Source of the DNA: an uncultured Bacteroidia bacterium
GTDB taxonomy: Bacteria > Bacteroidota > Bacteroidia > Bacteroidales > Prolixibacteraceae
NCBI GenBank assembly: GCA_903907075.1
Contig: CAIVMQ010000096.1
Location: 1 to 35,241, forward strand
Length of the DNA stretch: 35,241 nt
Direction of reading: 5' to 3'
Shown: positions 17,122 to 26,500 of the stretch, piece after piece
Position numbering within the stretch: the stretch's first letter is position 1
Layout of the letters: the number at the start of each line of letters is the position of its first letter
Position numbers and translations under genes: made by a program
The notes under the pieces: generated by a model
The model's database searches: none
Told to the model about the DNA's origin: nothing
The model's input: the letters and a program-made list of their open reading frames with translations, nothing else

Positions 17122-19680
17122 ATGAACCGCATTATCACGATTAGCCTTTTAATGGCACTTCTCCTTTCTACAGGACTGAGGGGGCAAACATTTAATCAGC
17201 AACCTGTTATTGCAGGGCAGTGGATTACCGACTGGCTCCTTTGCGGCCCTTTTGAATTGGTTAAGAATGATGATGTTTTTGCCCATTGTACCGGTTTTGA
17301 TACAGATTTTTTAAAAAAATCCGGAGGGGAGCAAGGGCTGAAAGTAAAGGCAGGTGACGTGGTAAAAACCCAGCACGGATCTTGTACATGGAGATTTTAT
17401 TCTTCCCCTGAAAATACCCTTAACCTCGATAAGGCCATCTCCACAAAAGAGCCGCTATGCGCTTATGCCTATACCGAAGTTTATGCTGCCGAGCCAGGAT
17501 TCCGCAAGATATCTTTCGGAAGTAACGATGGAGGACGCCTGTGGGTGAACGGTAAACAAGTATGGGATTATGCTCCAAATCGGGGTATTTATTCCGATCA
17601 GGATCTCTTCCCTGTTTTACTTAATAAAGGTAAAAATACCATTCTGTTCAAGGTTGAAGAGAAGGGGGGGATGTGGAGATTGGCCTTGCGCTTTCTCCCT
17701 TTAGAGGGTCCGAACTTATCTGAAAAGGAAGCTCCTCTGAGACTGAATTATCAAAAGGATGGAACCATCGGACTAACATCGATATCTTCCCTGGTGCAGT
17801 TAAAATCAGTGATTAGCCAGATTCATCTGAAAGTGTCAGATAAAGATTTTGATATAGGGGATGAATATTTTCAAGATGATTTTTTAAAACGAATACCATT
17901 AAAATCGACCCTCTACCGTCCGGTTGTAGCAGCCATTGACCTCACCCTTAAAGATGGGAGAACGTTCCATTCCGAACAGAATCTCTCTGTCGGGGAACGC
18001 AAAGTATACTCTTTATTTGAGAATAACTCCTCGAGTTATGCAATTGTCTTAGGTGCTACTGCCTCTGAATCGGAAAAGTATGCTGCCTCAGAACTTCAGG
18101 ATTGTATTCAAAAGGGGAGTGGGGTATTGATTCCCATTAAATCAACCAACGAAAAGCACGATGGCGGACGAATAATTCTGGGTTTTAATGAAGCTTCACA
18201 CGCGCTGGGATTAGCTGCAGCGCCTGCTATTACCGATGAATCATTTAGTTATAAAAATGTCGGTGGCGACATCCTGATCTATGGTGGAAGCCAGCGTGGT
18301 ACGATGTACGGTGTATTTTCATTTTTAGAGACTGAGCTAGGAGTGCGCTGGTATACCTCTAAGGTAACCGATATTCCGCAACGCTCTGCGTATCATTTCG
18401 ACGCCCTTTATCATACCGAGAAACCCGGCGTTCGTGTACGTAACGATTTTTATTTTGATGCTTTTAAACCGGGTTATGCCGCTCATAACCGAATCAATGG
18501 AGTCATGGGTGGCCGGGAACAACATGGCGGTGTTGAGGGATATTGGGGTGTTCATACCTTTGACGTATTAGTCCCATCCGGAAAATATTTCGACACTCAT
18601 CCCGAATATTTTAGTCTGATAAACGGAAAGAGAACCCGTGAAAATACCCAGCTTTGCCTCACTAATCCTGATGTGCTTCGTATTACAATTGAAAATATAA
18701 AGGATGAGATCAGAAAGGAGCCTGAGTATCTTATTTATGATGTGTCTCAAAACGATCATATTGGTTACTGCACGTGCGATCAATGTCAGAAGATATCGCT
18801 TGCCGAAGGGAGTGAATCGGGACTGATGATCTGGTTCGTGAATCAGGTAGCAGAAGCTATCGAGCAGGAATTTCCGGATAAGTATATCGGCACTTTAGCC
18901 TATGTTTATACCCGCACGCCGCCAAAAACAATCAGGCCTCATAAGAATGTGGTGGTTCGATTATGCAGTATTGAGTGTTGTTTTTCGCACGATTTACACT
19001 CTTGTCCGCAAAATGCATCCTTTCTTAAGGATCTTGAGGCATGGGGAGCGATCGCACCGAACATGTATATCTGGGATTATGTAGTTAGTTATGCCGATTA
19101 TCTCTCTCCATTTCCGAATTTCAATGTCCTTCAATCGAACATCAAGGATTTTCAGCGTAACCATGCAATAGGAATTATGGAAGAGGGGAATTTCCAGTCT
19201 GATGGCGGTGAATTCGCAGAACTTCGTGCGTATGTGTTTGCTAAATTATTTTGGAATCCAGATCTTAATTATCAGGAGTTATTGAATGATTTTTTCTCAG
19301 GTTATTATGGCCATGCCGGCACTTATGTGAGGCAGTATTTCGATTTAGTACAGGGGCTGGTGACTAAAGATGTTCATATTACACCCAATTTATCGGTCGA
19401 AAACACCCTTTTTACAACCGATTTTTTAACTCAGTCGCTCTCTATGTTCGAGAAGGCCGAAAAGGCTGCAACAAATGAGGATCAGATACGCCGTGTAGAA
19501 GTTGCTTCCATAGGTATCTTGTATATGAAATGTATCCGCACACCGGTATTGGCACGTGAAGATGGAACGTATGAGAAGTTTAGTCGCATTGTTGAACGGG
19601 AGAAGGTAATTAACTGGATGGACACCGATTTTCTCCAAAAAACCAAGGCCTTTCATCGTATGATAAAAGATGCGCGTTAA
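17122..19680 (+). CDS. Secreted DUF4838 protein with N-terminal carbohydrate-binding-like domain
   Basis: An 852-residue protein with a signal peptide ending near LRGQ. The first 200 residues look like a beta-sandwich or PA14-like ligand-binding module (FGSNDGGRLWVNGKQVW). At about 300-400 comes an alpha-glucuronidase-type N-terminal fold (YAIVLGATASESEKYAASE, GGSQRGTMYGVFSFLE). The DUF4838 TIM-barrel-like domain follows, with YDVSQNDHIGYC and a cysteine group C550-x-C552-xx-C555, then RLCSIECCFSH. Clustered cysteines are a known trait of the domain and could bind a metal. DUF4838 proteins accompany glycoside hydrolases and resemble GH67/GH20 barrels, but their activity is not established. 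Genes on both sides of this one suggest polysaccharide use. Confidence 0.85.
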   Translation: MNRIITISLLMALLLSTGLRGQTFNQQPVIAGQWITDWLLCGPFELVKNDDVFAHCTGFDTDFLKKSGGEQGLKVKAGDVVKTQHGSCTWRFYSSPENTLNLDKAISTKEPLCAYAYTEVYAAEPGFRKISFGSNDGGRLWVNGKQVWDYAPNRGIYSDQDLFPVLLNKGKNTILFKVEEKGGMWRLALRFLPLEGPNLSEKEAPLRLNYQKDGTIGLTSISSLVQLKSVISQIHLKVSDKDFDIGDEYFQDDFLKRIPLKSTLYRPVVAAIDLTLKDGRTFHSEQNLSVGERKVYSLFENNSSSYAIVLGATASESEKYAASELQDCIQKGSGVLIPIKSTNEKHDGGRIILGFNEASHALGLAAAPAITDESFSYKNVGGDILIYGGSQRGTMYGVFSFLETELGVRWYTSKVTDIPQRSAYHFDALYHTEKPGVRVRNDFYFDAFKPGYAAHNRINGVMGGREQHGGVEGYWGVHTFDVLVPSGKYFDTHPEYFSLINGKRTRENTQLCLTNPDVLRITIENIKDEIRKEPEYLIYDVSQNDHIGYCTCDQCQKISLAEGSESGLMIWFVNQVAEAIEQEFPDKYIGTLAYVYTRTPPKTIRPHKNVVVRLCSIECCFSHDLHSCPQNASFLKDLEAWGAIAPNMYIWDYVVSYADYLSPFPNFNVLQSNIKDFQRNHAIGIMEEGNFQSDGGEFAELRAYVFAKLFWNPDLNYQELLNDFFSGYYGHAGTYVRQYFDLVQGLVTKDVHITPNLSVENTLFTTDFLTQSLSMFEKAEKAATNEDQIRRVEVASIGILYMKCIRTPVLAREDGTYEKFSRIVEREKVINWMDTDFLQKTKAFHRMIKDAR

Positions 19681-19703
19681 ATTGCTACTGTTAAGGGGCT
19701 CTG

Positions 19704-20585
19704 TTACTCCAGAAAAGCCATATCTTCGGGCGTGAGACTAATATCTGCAGCTCTCATATTCTCTTCGAAATGCTTTAAGGATGAGGTTCCCGGAATAGGA
19801 AGCATCCACGACGATCGGTGTAAGAGCCACGCGATATTGATCTGAGCCTCTGTCGCACCATATTTTTGGGCTATTGTAGCGATTCGGGTATCTTTTTTCC
19901 CCAGAGAGTTTAAGAGTGAAAAAAATGGAATCAGCGGAATCTCATGTTTCTCGCACAGATCGAGCACCTCTTCCCCTCCGCGTGTTTCGCCGTAGTGGGC
20001 CTTAATGGTGGTGCGCTGTCCGTGTCCATACATATTCTCGACTGTAGCAATTTCACCCATGCTCATGGCAGTCTCGAGCTCGCTACGGTTAACATTACTT
20101 ACTCCCACATGTAGTATTTTCCCCTCTTGCTGAAGTTCGAACATCGCATTCATCGATTCTTCAAAGGGCACTTTACTCCCCGGCATTACCCTGAAATGGA
20201 CAAGTGCCATCTGCTCTAACCGAAGAGTGCGAAGGTTATTTTCGATACTGGTCCGCAGATTTTCAGCACTGTTAAACGCGATCCAGCTTTTATCCGGTTT
20301 ACGTGCTCCCCCAACTTTACTGCAAATGACTAATTCTTCCGATAGTGGATGTAAGGCCTCTGAAATTAGGCGGTTGGTAACATCTTCGCCATAATAATCG
20401 GCAGTGTCAATAAAGGTAACACCGCTCTTAACGGCTTGCTTTAATATCTCTAATGCTTCAGGTCTGTTTGCCGGTTCACCATAAATCCCTTCACCTGTAA
20501 GGCGCATGGTGCCATAACCAAGGCGATTTACGTTAAGCGGTTTCTTACTCTTTGCTGCAATGACAATCTGTTTTTTCGTTTTCAT
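19704..20585 (-). CDS. Aldo/keto reductase
   Basis: A 293-residue cytoplasmic protein with the full aldo/keto reductase tetrad: D60 and Y65 in DTADYYG, K90 in VICSKVGG, and H130 in LVHFR. The C-terminal IPGTSSLKHFEENM stretch binds the NADP phosphate in this family. Size and layout fit the bacterial AKR group of pyridoxal-reductase-like and general aldehyde reductases. It lies 96 bases downstream of the methyltransferase gene on the same strand and converges on the DUF4838 gene 23 bases away. The carbonyl substrate cannot be predicted. Confidence 0.92.
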   Translation of the reverse strand: MKTKKQIVIAAKSKKPLNVNRLGYGTMRLTGEGIYGEPANRPEALEILKQAVKSGVTFIDTADYYGEDVTNRLISEALHPLSEELVICSKVGGARKPDKSWIAFNSAENLRTSIENNLRTLRLEQMALVHFRVMPGSKVPFEESMNAMFELQQEGKILHVGVSNVNRSELETAMSMGEIATVENMYGHGQRTTIKAHYGETRGGEEVLDLCEKHEIPLIPFFSLLNSLGKKDTRIATIAQKYGATEAQINIAWLLHRSSWMLPIPGTSSLKHFEENMRAADISLTPEDMAFLE

Positions 20586-20681
20586 ACTTATGTTTTTTAC
20601 TACAACATCATTACCTAAAAATTAGTGATGAATTTATTGCAGAACAAGAGATTTAGGTAAAATCACATGACTAAAGTCAAC

Positions 20682-21281
20682 CTATTTTTGTGCAACCAAT
20701 AGAAATATAGGATATATTCGTCCTGATTCCCGTTTCATATTGAACCCTTGTTCAAATCGGGCAGTTTTAAATCCATGAGATTTGAGTTTCAGAACCAGCT
20801 CGGCGGGATCAAATCCCCAATGGACTTTCACTTCGGGGCCATGAAAAGAGCCATCTTCCGGAAACAGATCGGCAATGGCAAGATACCCATCCACGCGAAG
20901 CATTGAATAGAATTTTTCGAAAATAAAATCGATATCGGTCACATGGTGCAAAACCATCTGATTGAAAATTACATCGAATTTACTGTCGTAGTCATTATGT
21001 ACTAGGTCGAACCAAACGGGTTTAACATGACTGGTTTTGAAATGTTCTACCTTCTCGTTGCACACTTTGATCATCTCCCGGGAGCTATCCATAAGGGTGA
21101 TCTCCGCGAATTTATCCCTGAGCAGAAAACCCAGCAGACCCGTTCCTGCGCCATATTCCATTGCACTCATCTGTGGATGAAAGGGGATCATTCGTTCGAG
21201 TCCGGCAGCTATAGCCTCAGAACGTTCCTGATGTATTTTATCTTTGTCCCATTCGCGGGCACGACTGTCAAATTCGCTCAT
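20682..21281 (-). CDS. Class I SAM-dependent methyltransferase
   Basis: A 199-residue protein with the Rossmann-like methyltransferase fold. Motif I is EYGAGTG at 42-48, an acidic LMDSS follows at the end of strand 2, and a VLHHV segment sits at motif IV. The C-terminal half (VDGYLAIADLFPEDG) matches the Methyltransf_11/25 type. It transfers methyl from S-adenosylmethionine to an unknown small molecule. It is 47 bases downstream of the acyl-CoA ligase and 96 upstream of the aldo/keto reductase, so the three may form an operon. Confidence 0.9.
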   Translation of the reverse strand: MSEFDSRAREWDKDKIHQERSEAIAAGLERMIPFHPQMSAMEYGAGTGLLGFLLRDKFAEITLMDSSREMIKVCNEKVEHFKTSHVKPVWFDLVHNDYDSKFDVIFNQMVLHHVTDIDFIFEKFYSMLRVDGYLAIADLFPEDGSFHGPEVKVHWGFDPAELVLKLKSHGFKTARFEQGFNMKRESGRIYPIFLLVAQK

Positions 21282-21328
21282 TTTACGTGTCTTTGTGAAT
21301 CTGACAAAGTTATTCTTTTATCACCGGT

Positions 21329-22966
21329 TCACGAGAATTTTTTACGCAGCGCTACCTTATTTATTTTCCCAACACTGGTTTTATCTATCGCCTCGGCTCT
21401 TTGAACTTTTAATGTGATTGCCTCACGTGGCAGTACACCGTTGTCGACACTGGCCTTAACTAGTTGAATGATCTCCCGGTCTTGGAAGTTGCACCCATCT
21501 TTAGAAACAACAATGGCCATTGGGACTTCGCCCCAATTTGTATCAGGGTATCCAATAACTGCAACCTCTAAAACCCCCTCATGCTTAGCAATGACGTCTT
21601 CAATTTCGAGTGAACTAAGCCACTCACCGCCTACTTTGATTACATCTTTTGTGCGATCTGTAATTCGGATGCTGCCTTTGCTATTCACCACCGCTACATC
21701 ATTGGTATGCATCCATCCACCTTCCCATAGTTTCTCAGAATGAACATGATCTTTGAGATAACCTTGTGTGAGATACGGCGACCGAACAATAATTTCACCA
21801 GGCGTTTTATCATCATTAGGCACATCGTTTCCTTCAATATCGACAACACGCATCTGTGCTAACCCTACCGGATAGCCAGTTCTGCACCTTATGTCGGCCT
21901 GCTCTTCAGGGGTGAGATCCAACTCTTGTTCGGTTATTTGCGCAAGTGATAAGATAGGGCAGGTCTCAGACATCCCGTAACCGCCAAAAATATCAATTCC
22001 CCTCTTTAAAGCCTCAATGGCAAGAGCCTTAGGAAGAGCCGCTCCCCCAATAATACAACTCCACCGCGAGAGATCGTAATTCGCAGAGCCGGGCTCTTTC
22101 AAGAGCATATTTAATATGGTGGGAACACAATGACTAAAGGTGACCTTATGGGTATCCAGAAGCTTGAGTAACATCGCCGGGACATATTTGCCAGGGTAAA
22201 CCTGCTTTGTTCCCAAGAAGGTTGCAACATAAGGAACACCCCACGCATGGACATGAAACATTGGCGTGATCGGCATATAGACAGAATCACGGTGAAACCG
22301 ACCCTGAACAGCCGGAACAGCAAGCGCTGCAGTAGTTGTTAGCGTATGAAGTACCAATTGGCGATGCGAGAAATATACCCCTTTGGGCAGACCGGTTGTC
22401 CCGGTGGTGTAAAATGTCGTGGCTCGTGTGTTCTCATCAAAGTCAGGAAAATCATATGCCGCAGATGCCTCTGACAGTAACTGCTCATATTCGCCTTCTA
22501 AATGAAAATGGTGTTTTGAAACGTCACCACCTTCATCAATAACAATAAATTTTCGCCCCTCCGAAATGCGCCCCCTGATGCCCTCAAGCAACGGAAGAAA
22601 ATCGACATGGCATATTATAACATCATCTTCGGCATGCTCAATGGTGTACATCATTTGTTCGGCGGAGAGTCGAACATTGATCGTGTGGAGTACTGCACCC
22701 ATCATCGGAATGGCGTAATAGGCTTCGAGGTAACGGTGAGAATCCCAATCCATTACCGCAACGGTATTTCCAGGCTTAACACCGATAGAGGTAAGCACAT
22801 TAGCAAGCCGGTGTACACGCTCTTTCCATTCACGATACGAGAGTGTCAACTGATCCCTATAAACGATTTGTTGATCTGGGTTATTCCCGAGTGGCGCGAG
22901 GAAAAGCTGCTTGATAAGCAGTGGGTATTCATACGCTGACTTTGTTTTCTCGATCAAATTACTCAT
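21329..22966 (-). CDS. Fatty acid-CoA ligase, AMP-forming (medium/long chain, AlkK/FadD-like)
   Basis: A 545-residue adenylate-forming enzyme with all core motifs: P-loop TTGTTGLPKG at 187-196, GGYGMSETCP near residue 315, TNDVAVV and ITDRTKDVIKVGGEW in the hinge region, and the catalytic lysine K534 in SVGKINK. It activates a fatty acid with ATP and CoA through an acyl-AMP. Overall it resembles medium-chain ligases of the AlkK group more than classical FadD. It is the first gene of a possible three-gene run with the methyltransferase and aldo/keto reductase. A lipid-salvage link with the acyltransferase at 27769-28527 is possible but the genes are 5 kb apart. Confidence 0.93.
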   Translation of the reverse strand: MSNLIEKTKSAYEYPLLIKQLFLAPLGNNPDQQIVYRDQLTLSYREWKERVHRLANVLTSIGVKPGNTVAVMDWDSHRYLEAYYAIPMMGAVLHTINVRLSAEQMMYTIEHAEDDVIICHVDFLPLLEGIRGRISEGRKFIVIDEGGDVSKHHFHLEGEYEQLLSEASAAYDFPDFDENTRATTFYTTGTTGLPKGVYFSHRQLVLHTLTTTAALAVPAVQGRFHRDSVYMPITPMFHVHAWGVPYVATFLGTKQVYPGKYVPAMLLKLLDTHKVTFSHCVPTILNMLLKEPGSANYDLSRWSCIIGGAALPKALAIEALKRGIDIFGGYGMSETCPILSLAQITEQELDLTPEEQADIRCRTGYPVGLAQMRVVDIEGNDVPNDDKTPGEIIVRSPYLTQGYLKDHVHSEKLWEGGWMHTNDVAVVNSKGSIRITDRTKDVIKVGGEWLSSLEIEDVIAKHEGVLEVAVIGYPDTNWGEVPMAIVVSKDGCNFQDREIIQLVKASVDNGVLPREAITLKVQRAEAIDKTSVGKINKVALRKKFS

Positions 22967-23525
22967 AGTTATGTTTTAGTGATTTTACGGTATATCTCTG
23001 ATTTTCTCTTGTTAATAGTTAAATTAACAAAACATAGGTTTCGTTTAAAAACTAACTGCAAATAACTAAATTTCTCTGAATTAAAACAAAATATTATTAC
23101 TAACTATGATTTTAAATGGTACGTTTTGCGCAAGCCATATTCAAAGAACGATTTTTATTTATGCCTAAATTTTAAAGTTAAAGCTTGTGTTAGTTATACG
23201 CAATAGCCTTTCATTTCAAGGAGGGCACGAACATAGCTAATTTTTTAAATTAACTTCAGAATCTAATCACAAACATTTTTGGTGATTAATGACAATAAAT
23301 TTGATTTTTAGGGATTGCTTAGGGATAAAAATTTATATTTGTAGACTATCTGGTTTTAATTCGGATGTTTTAACCCAGCGTGAATACAATGGTAAAAATC
23401 AAGCAATCATGAGATTTTTATCATTTAGCGTAAAAGCAATAAGGTTAAATTTTTAATGCAAATTAAAATCAGTGTATTACGAAGTCCTTACAGACAAAAA
23501 AATAAATAACTAACAAATATTTCCT
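22967..23525. other. 559-base divergent intergenic region
   Basis: AT-rich spacer between the acyl-CoA ligase (minus) and the TIM-barrel sugar protein (plus), so it holds both promoters. Apart from the -7-like TATATTTG at 23334-23341 I see no gene, RNA or strong hairpin. The leader of the rightward gene may be about 180 bases long. Confidence 0.5.
23334..23341 (+). promoter_or_regulatory. Possible -7 box of the TIM-barrel sugar protein gene
   Basis: TATATTTG matches the Bacteroidota TAnnTTTG box. ATTG at 23314-23317 lies 16 bases upstream (shorter than the usual 19-21) and TTTG at 23300-23303 lies 30 bases upstream (too far). Transcription from here would give a leader of about 180 bases. 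Confidence 0.35.
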
Positions 23526-24425
23526 ATGCAAAACAGACGAGAGTTCTTAAAAATTTCAGCGGCAGGATCATTGAGTATGATGTTACTCGGTGCTGCAGGA
23601 TGCGCCTCAGGTGTTGGTAAATCAAAGAAAAACTATGGAGTGGGCATTCAGCTTTATACTATTCGGGATGCGATGAGTGCCGATATTTTAGGTACGCTAA
23701 AAAAAGTGTCAGATATTGGGTATAAAAATCTCGAATTAGCCGGTTATTCAAACGGTAAATTTTATGGCTATTCCCCTGCTGAATTTAAAAAGATTATCGC
23801 TGATTTAGGAATGGCGGCGATCAGCAGTCACACCCAGGTTGAATCGGCCTCGATATCCTTGGATCAGGCAAAGTTAATGGCCGATGCACATGCGCAACTG
23901 GGCGTAAAATATTGTATCAAGCCTTGGGTTGAAGAGGTAGATCGGAATCTTGAGCAGTACAAGAAAATGGTTGGCGACTGTAATGAGGTTGGGAAGATTA
24001 CCAAAAGTGTTGGAATACAATACGGGTATCACAATCATAACTTTGAGTTTGCCACATTAGATGGAGTTGTCCCATTTTACGATATTCTTATGCCCGGATT
24101 TGATGCTGATTTGGTGACGATTGAATTAGATTTGTTCTGGGCATCAAAAGCGGGGCAAGATCCGGTTGAGATGTTTAAAAAGTATCCGGGTAGATTTCAA
24201 CTTTCCCATATTAAAGATATGCGCACAAAACAAGAGCCTTTCTATGAGGTTAAAAAAGATGATATGATTAGTGCAGGTTCAGGAGTTATTGATTTTAAGA
24301 CTATTCTTGCGTCAAGTGAAATCGGAGGATTGAAATACGCATTTATTGAAGACGATAATCAAAATAACGGAAAACCTTTCGAGGGGATTGAGTCTGCATT
24401 CAAAAACGTAACTGAAAAACTTTAA
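23526..24425 (+). CDS. Exported sugar phosphate isomerase/epimerase-like TIM-barrel protein
   Basis: A 299-residue xylose-isomerase-like TIM barrel (PF01261 type). The N-terminus combines a twin-arginine motif (NRREFLK) with a lipobox (LGAAGC, Cys 26), pointing to Tat export of a folded protein followed by lipid anchoring. Barrel landmarks are IQLYTIRD near 40, GYHNHNFEF near 162, IELDLFWAS, LSHIKDM and AFIEDD, which supply metal-binding Glu, Asp and His residues. Despite the family name, an exported protein is unlikely to act on a phosphosugar. Exported relatives in Bacteroidota work with Gfo/Idh/MocA dehydrogenases and include lyases for 3-keto-glycosides. It converges with such a dehydrogenase (24553-25986) across a shared terminator. 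Confidence 0.87.
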   Translation: MQNRREFLKISAAGSLSMMLLGAAGCASGVGKSKKNYGVGIQLYTIRDAMSADILGTLKKVSDIGYKNLELAGYSNGKFYGYSPAEFKKIIADLGMAAISSHTQVESASISLDQAKLMADAHAQLGVKYCIKPWVEEVDRNLEQYKKMVGDCNEVGKITKSVGIQYGYHNHNFEFATLDGVVPFYDILMPGFDADLVTIELDLFWASKAGQDPVEMFKKYPGRFQLSHIKDMRTKQEPFYEVKKDDMISAGSGVIDFKTILASSEIGGLKYAFIEDDNQNNGKPFEGIESAFKNVTEKL

Positions 24426-24499
24426 GCTGTTTTAGGAAGACTTCGGGAGTTCTCTTCTGATCGCTTCTCCCAATGAATAGATTTAAATAATGGAAACAT

Positions 24500-24533
24500 A
24501 AAAGGGTTCAGATCGCACGATCTGAACCCTTTT
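24500..24533. terminator. Strong bidirectional terminator between convergent genes
   Basis: A near-perfect palindrome: the arm at 24500-24515 (AAAAGGGTTCAGATCG) pairs with 24518-24533, giving a long stem with A and T tracts at the two ends. It serves both the TIM-barrel gene from the left and the Gfo/Idh/MocA gene from the right. Confidence 0.93.
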
Positions 24534-24552
24534 ATATAAATTAGAATATCAA

Positions 24553-25986
24553 TTAAACTGGCATATCGGGTAATGTAAAACCATTGTGATAGGTATGCTT
24601 GATCAACTCCGCAGCAAATTCTTTCGCAGAAATTGAATCCGTTTCGCCTAGCTCCAGTTTGTCCTCATCGGTGATATTGGTAAAGTTCATATTCGGCCCA
24701 TCCCAATTAAGAACTTTGTTTAGCGATTGAAGACGGACAGCGAGAACACCCATAACAACCATTTCATTGAATGGACCGGAGACACTAAAGTCTGATGCGG
24801 CCGGAACACGGCTTTCGGGATTCTCTTTACATGCTCTGATCCAATCTTGCTCATGACTCCCCTCAATACGACGCAGCGTTTTAGCCACGATGGGAACTCT
24901 ACCTGATAGAAGTATCGGATCGGTGCCATATTCACCACATACCAGCGAGTCTTTGGTTCCATGGAAAATAACTCCTGAACTCTGATTTCTAGTAGCGGGC
25001 CAATTCATTGGGTATTCAGGTTTAAGACCACCGTCATACCAGGTAACCTTAACCTCAGGTAGATGGATTTTCATCCCGTTAGATGTTTTGCGTTCCGGAT
25101 AGGTCAAATGCACAATCTCGGCACTCGGCGCACAGTCAGGCATAACCTCAGTCGAACTGCCTATGACATGAATGGGATATTGCAATTTTAAGGCTGTAAA
25201 TATAGGATGCATCACATGGCATGCCATATCGCCGAGGGCTCCGGTTCCATAGTCCCACCAGCCACGCCACACCCATGGATGAAAGGCCGGATTGTAGGCG
25301 CGCATCTTAGCAGGGCCTATAAATAGATCCCACTTAAGCGTGTCGGGAACAGGAACAATCTCTGTCGGTGCTGTTAACCCTTGCGGCCATACCGGTCGGT
25401 TCGTGTAGGCCTCAACACTTTTAATCTCCCCAATCTCACCATTCCAAATCCACTCACAGGCTAACCGCACTCCTTCAGCCGAAGATCCCTGATTACCCAT
25501 CTGTGTGGCTACTTTATGCTTCGCCGCAAGCTTGGTAAGTAATCGCGATTCGTAAACACTGTGCGTTAGTGGCTTCTGACAATAGACATGTTTTCCCAAT
25601 GTTATCGCATGTGCCGAAGGACCGGCATGATTATGATCGGAGGTGGCTACCATAACCGCATCTATCGATTTGCCCATCTCATCAAACATCGTGCGCCAGT
25701 CGTAATACTTTGCCGCCCCCGGATAGGTATCAAAAACCTTGGGCACATTATTCCTTCCAACACCCCAGTCAACGTCGCATAAAGCAACAATATTTTCAGA
25801 GGTCATCTGCGCAAGGTTCCCTTTCCCCATCCCTCCAATGCCAATGCCTGCGATATTAAGCTTGTCGCTCGGAGCTTTATGACCCAATCCAGCAATCGTA
25901 TTCGAAGGGACAATCATAAATCCCGCTGCTACTGCCGACGATGACCCGATGAAGCCCCGTCTGTTAATCTTCTTGTTTTCATCCAT
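24553..25986 (-). CDS. Tat-exported Gfo/Idh/MocA family oxidoreductase
   Basis: A 477-residue protein with a twin-arginine signal (NRRGFIG, residues 8-14) and a hydrophobic stretch to about residue 32. The Rossmann motif is GIGIGGMG at 47-54, DHNH lies at 117-120 and QKP at 137-139. HPWVWRGWWDYGTGALGDMACH near residue 245 is the conserved substrate-site segment of the large exported subgroup found in Bacteroidota and Planctomycetes. Likely NAD-linked redox chemistry on a sugar or glycoside outside the cytoplasm, substrate unknown. The convergent TIM-barrel neighbour is a plausible partner acting on the keto-sugar product. Confidence 0.88.
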   Translation of the reverse strand: MDENKKINRRGFIGSSSAVAAGFMIVPSNTIAGLGHKAPSDKLNIAGIGIGGMGKGNLAQMTSENIVALCDVDWGVGRNNVPKVFDTYPGAAKYYDWRTMFDEMGKSIDAVMVATSDHNHAGPSAHAITLGKHVYCQKPLTHSVYESRLLTKLAAKHKVATQMGNQGSSAEGVRLACEWIWNGEIGEIKSVEAYTNRPVWPQGLTAPTEIVPVPDTLKWDLFIGPAKMRAYNPAFHPWVWRGWWDYGTGALGDMACHVMHPIFTALKLQYPIHVIGSSTEVMPDCAPSAEIVHLTYPERKTSNGMKIHLPEVKVTWYDGGLKPEYPMNWPATRNQSSGVIFHGTKDSLVCGEYGTDPILLSGRVPIVAKTLRRIEGSHEQDWIRACKENPESRVPAASDFSVSGPFNEMVVMGVLAVRLQSLNKVLNWDGPNMNFTNITDEDKLELGETDSISAKEFAAELIKHTYHNGFTLPDMPV

Positions 25987-26500
25987 TTTTTTCGACGATT
26001 TAATGAGTAGTTAGAGTTAGTTATTTAATTCGTGTATGAGTTGGTTCATTGAATACTGGATTAAAAAAATGAATATTACCCTTGATTAAAAGTTGATTCT
26101 GTTGAATAAATATAAAACACTGTTTTCTAATTTATTAAATGTGACAGTACGAATAGTCGTCTTCAAAGGGTTAGCTCCAGCAAGACGTGTAGGGCGAGTT
26201 TAAATTCTCAGGGAAGTTATGAAGAATTATTTTACTCCAACTATTCAAATCTATTTATTTTATTGAAATTTTTATTTTTTTAATTAAATTGCTGATATTC
26301 AAATATTAAAATGCAATATAAGGTTTATAGATTAATATTTTTTCCCTTTTTACTTTTATGTTTTCTTTCTTTTTGTTCTTTTGTATGATATCCTATTAAA
26401 CAAAAATATCAGATGAGTATAAAAATGATCTCTTTAAATTCTTGCTTTACTGGGATAATCGGGATTTTAAATACGTGTTTTAGAATTATAACTATAAGAT
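25987..26500. other. 514-base divergent intergenic region
   Basis: Very AT-rich region between the Gfo/Idh/MocA gene (minus) and the MFS gene (plus). A short less AT-rich patch at about 26145-26220 stands out, but I find no open frame, tRNA-like fold or stable hairpin in it. No confident promoter pair is seen in either direction. Confidence 0.45.
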
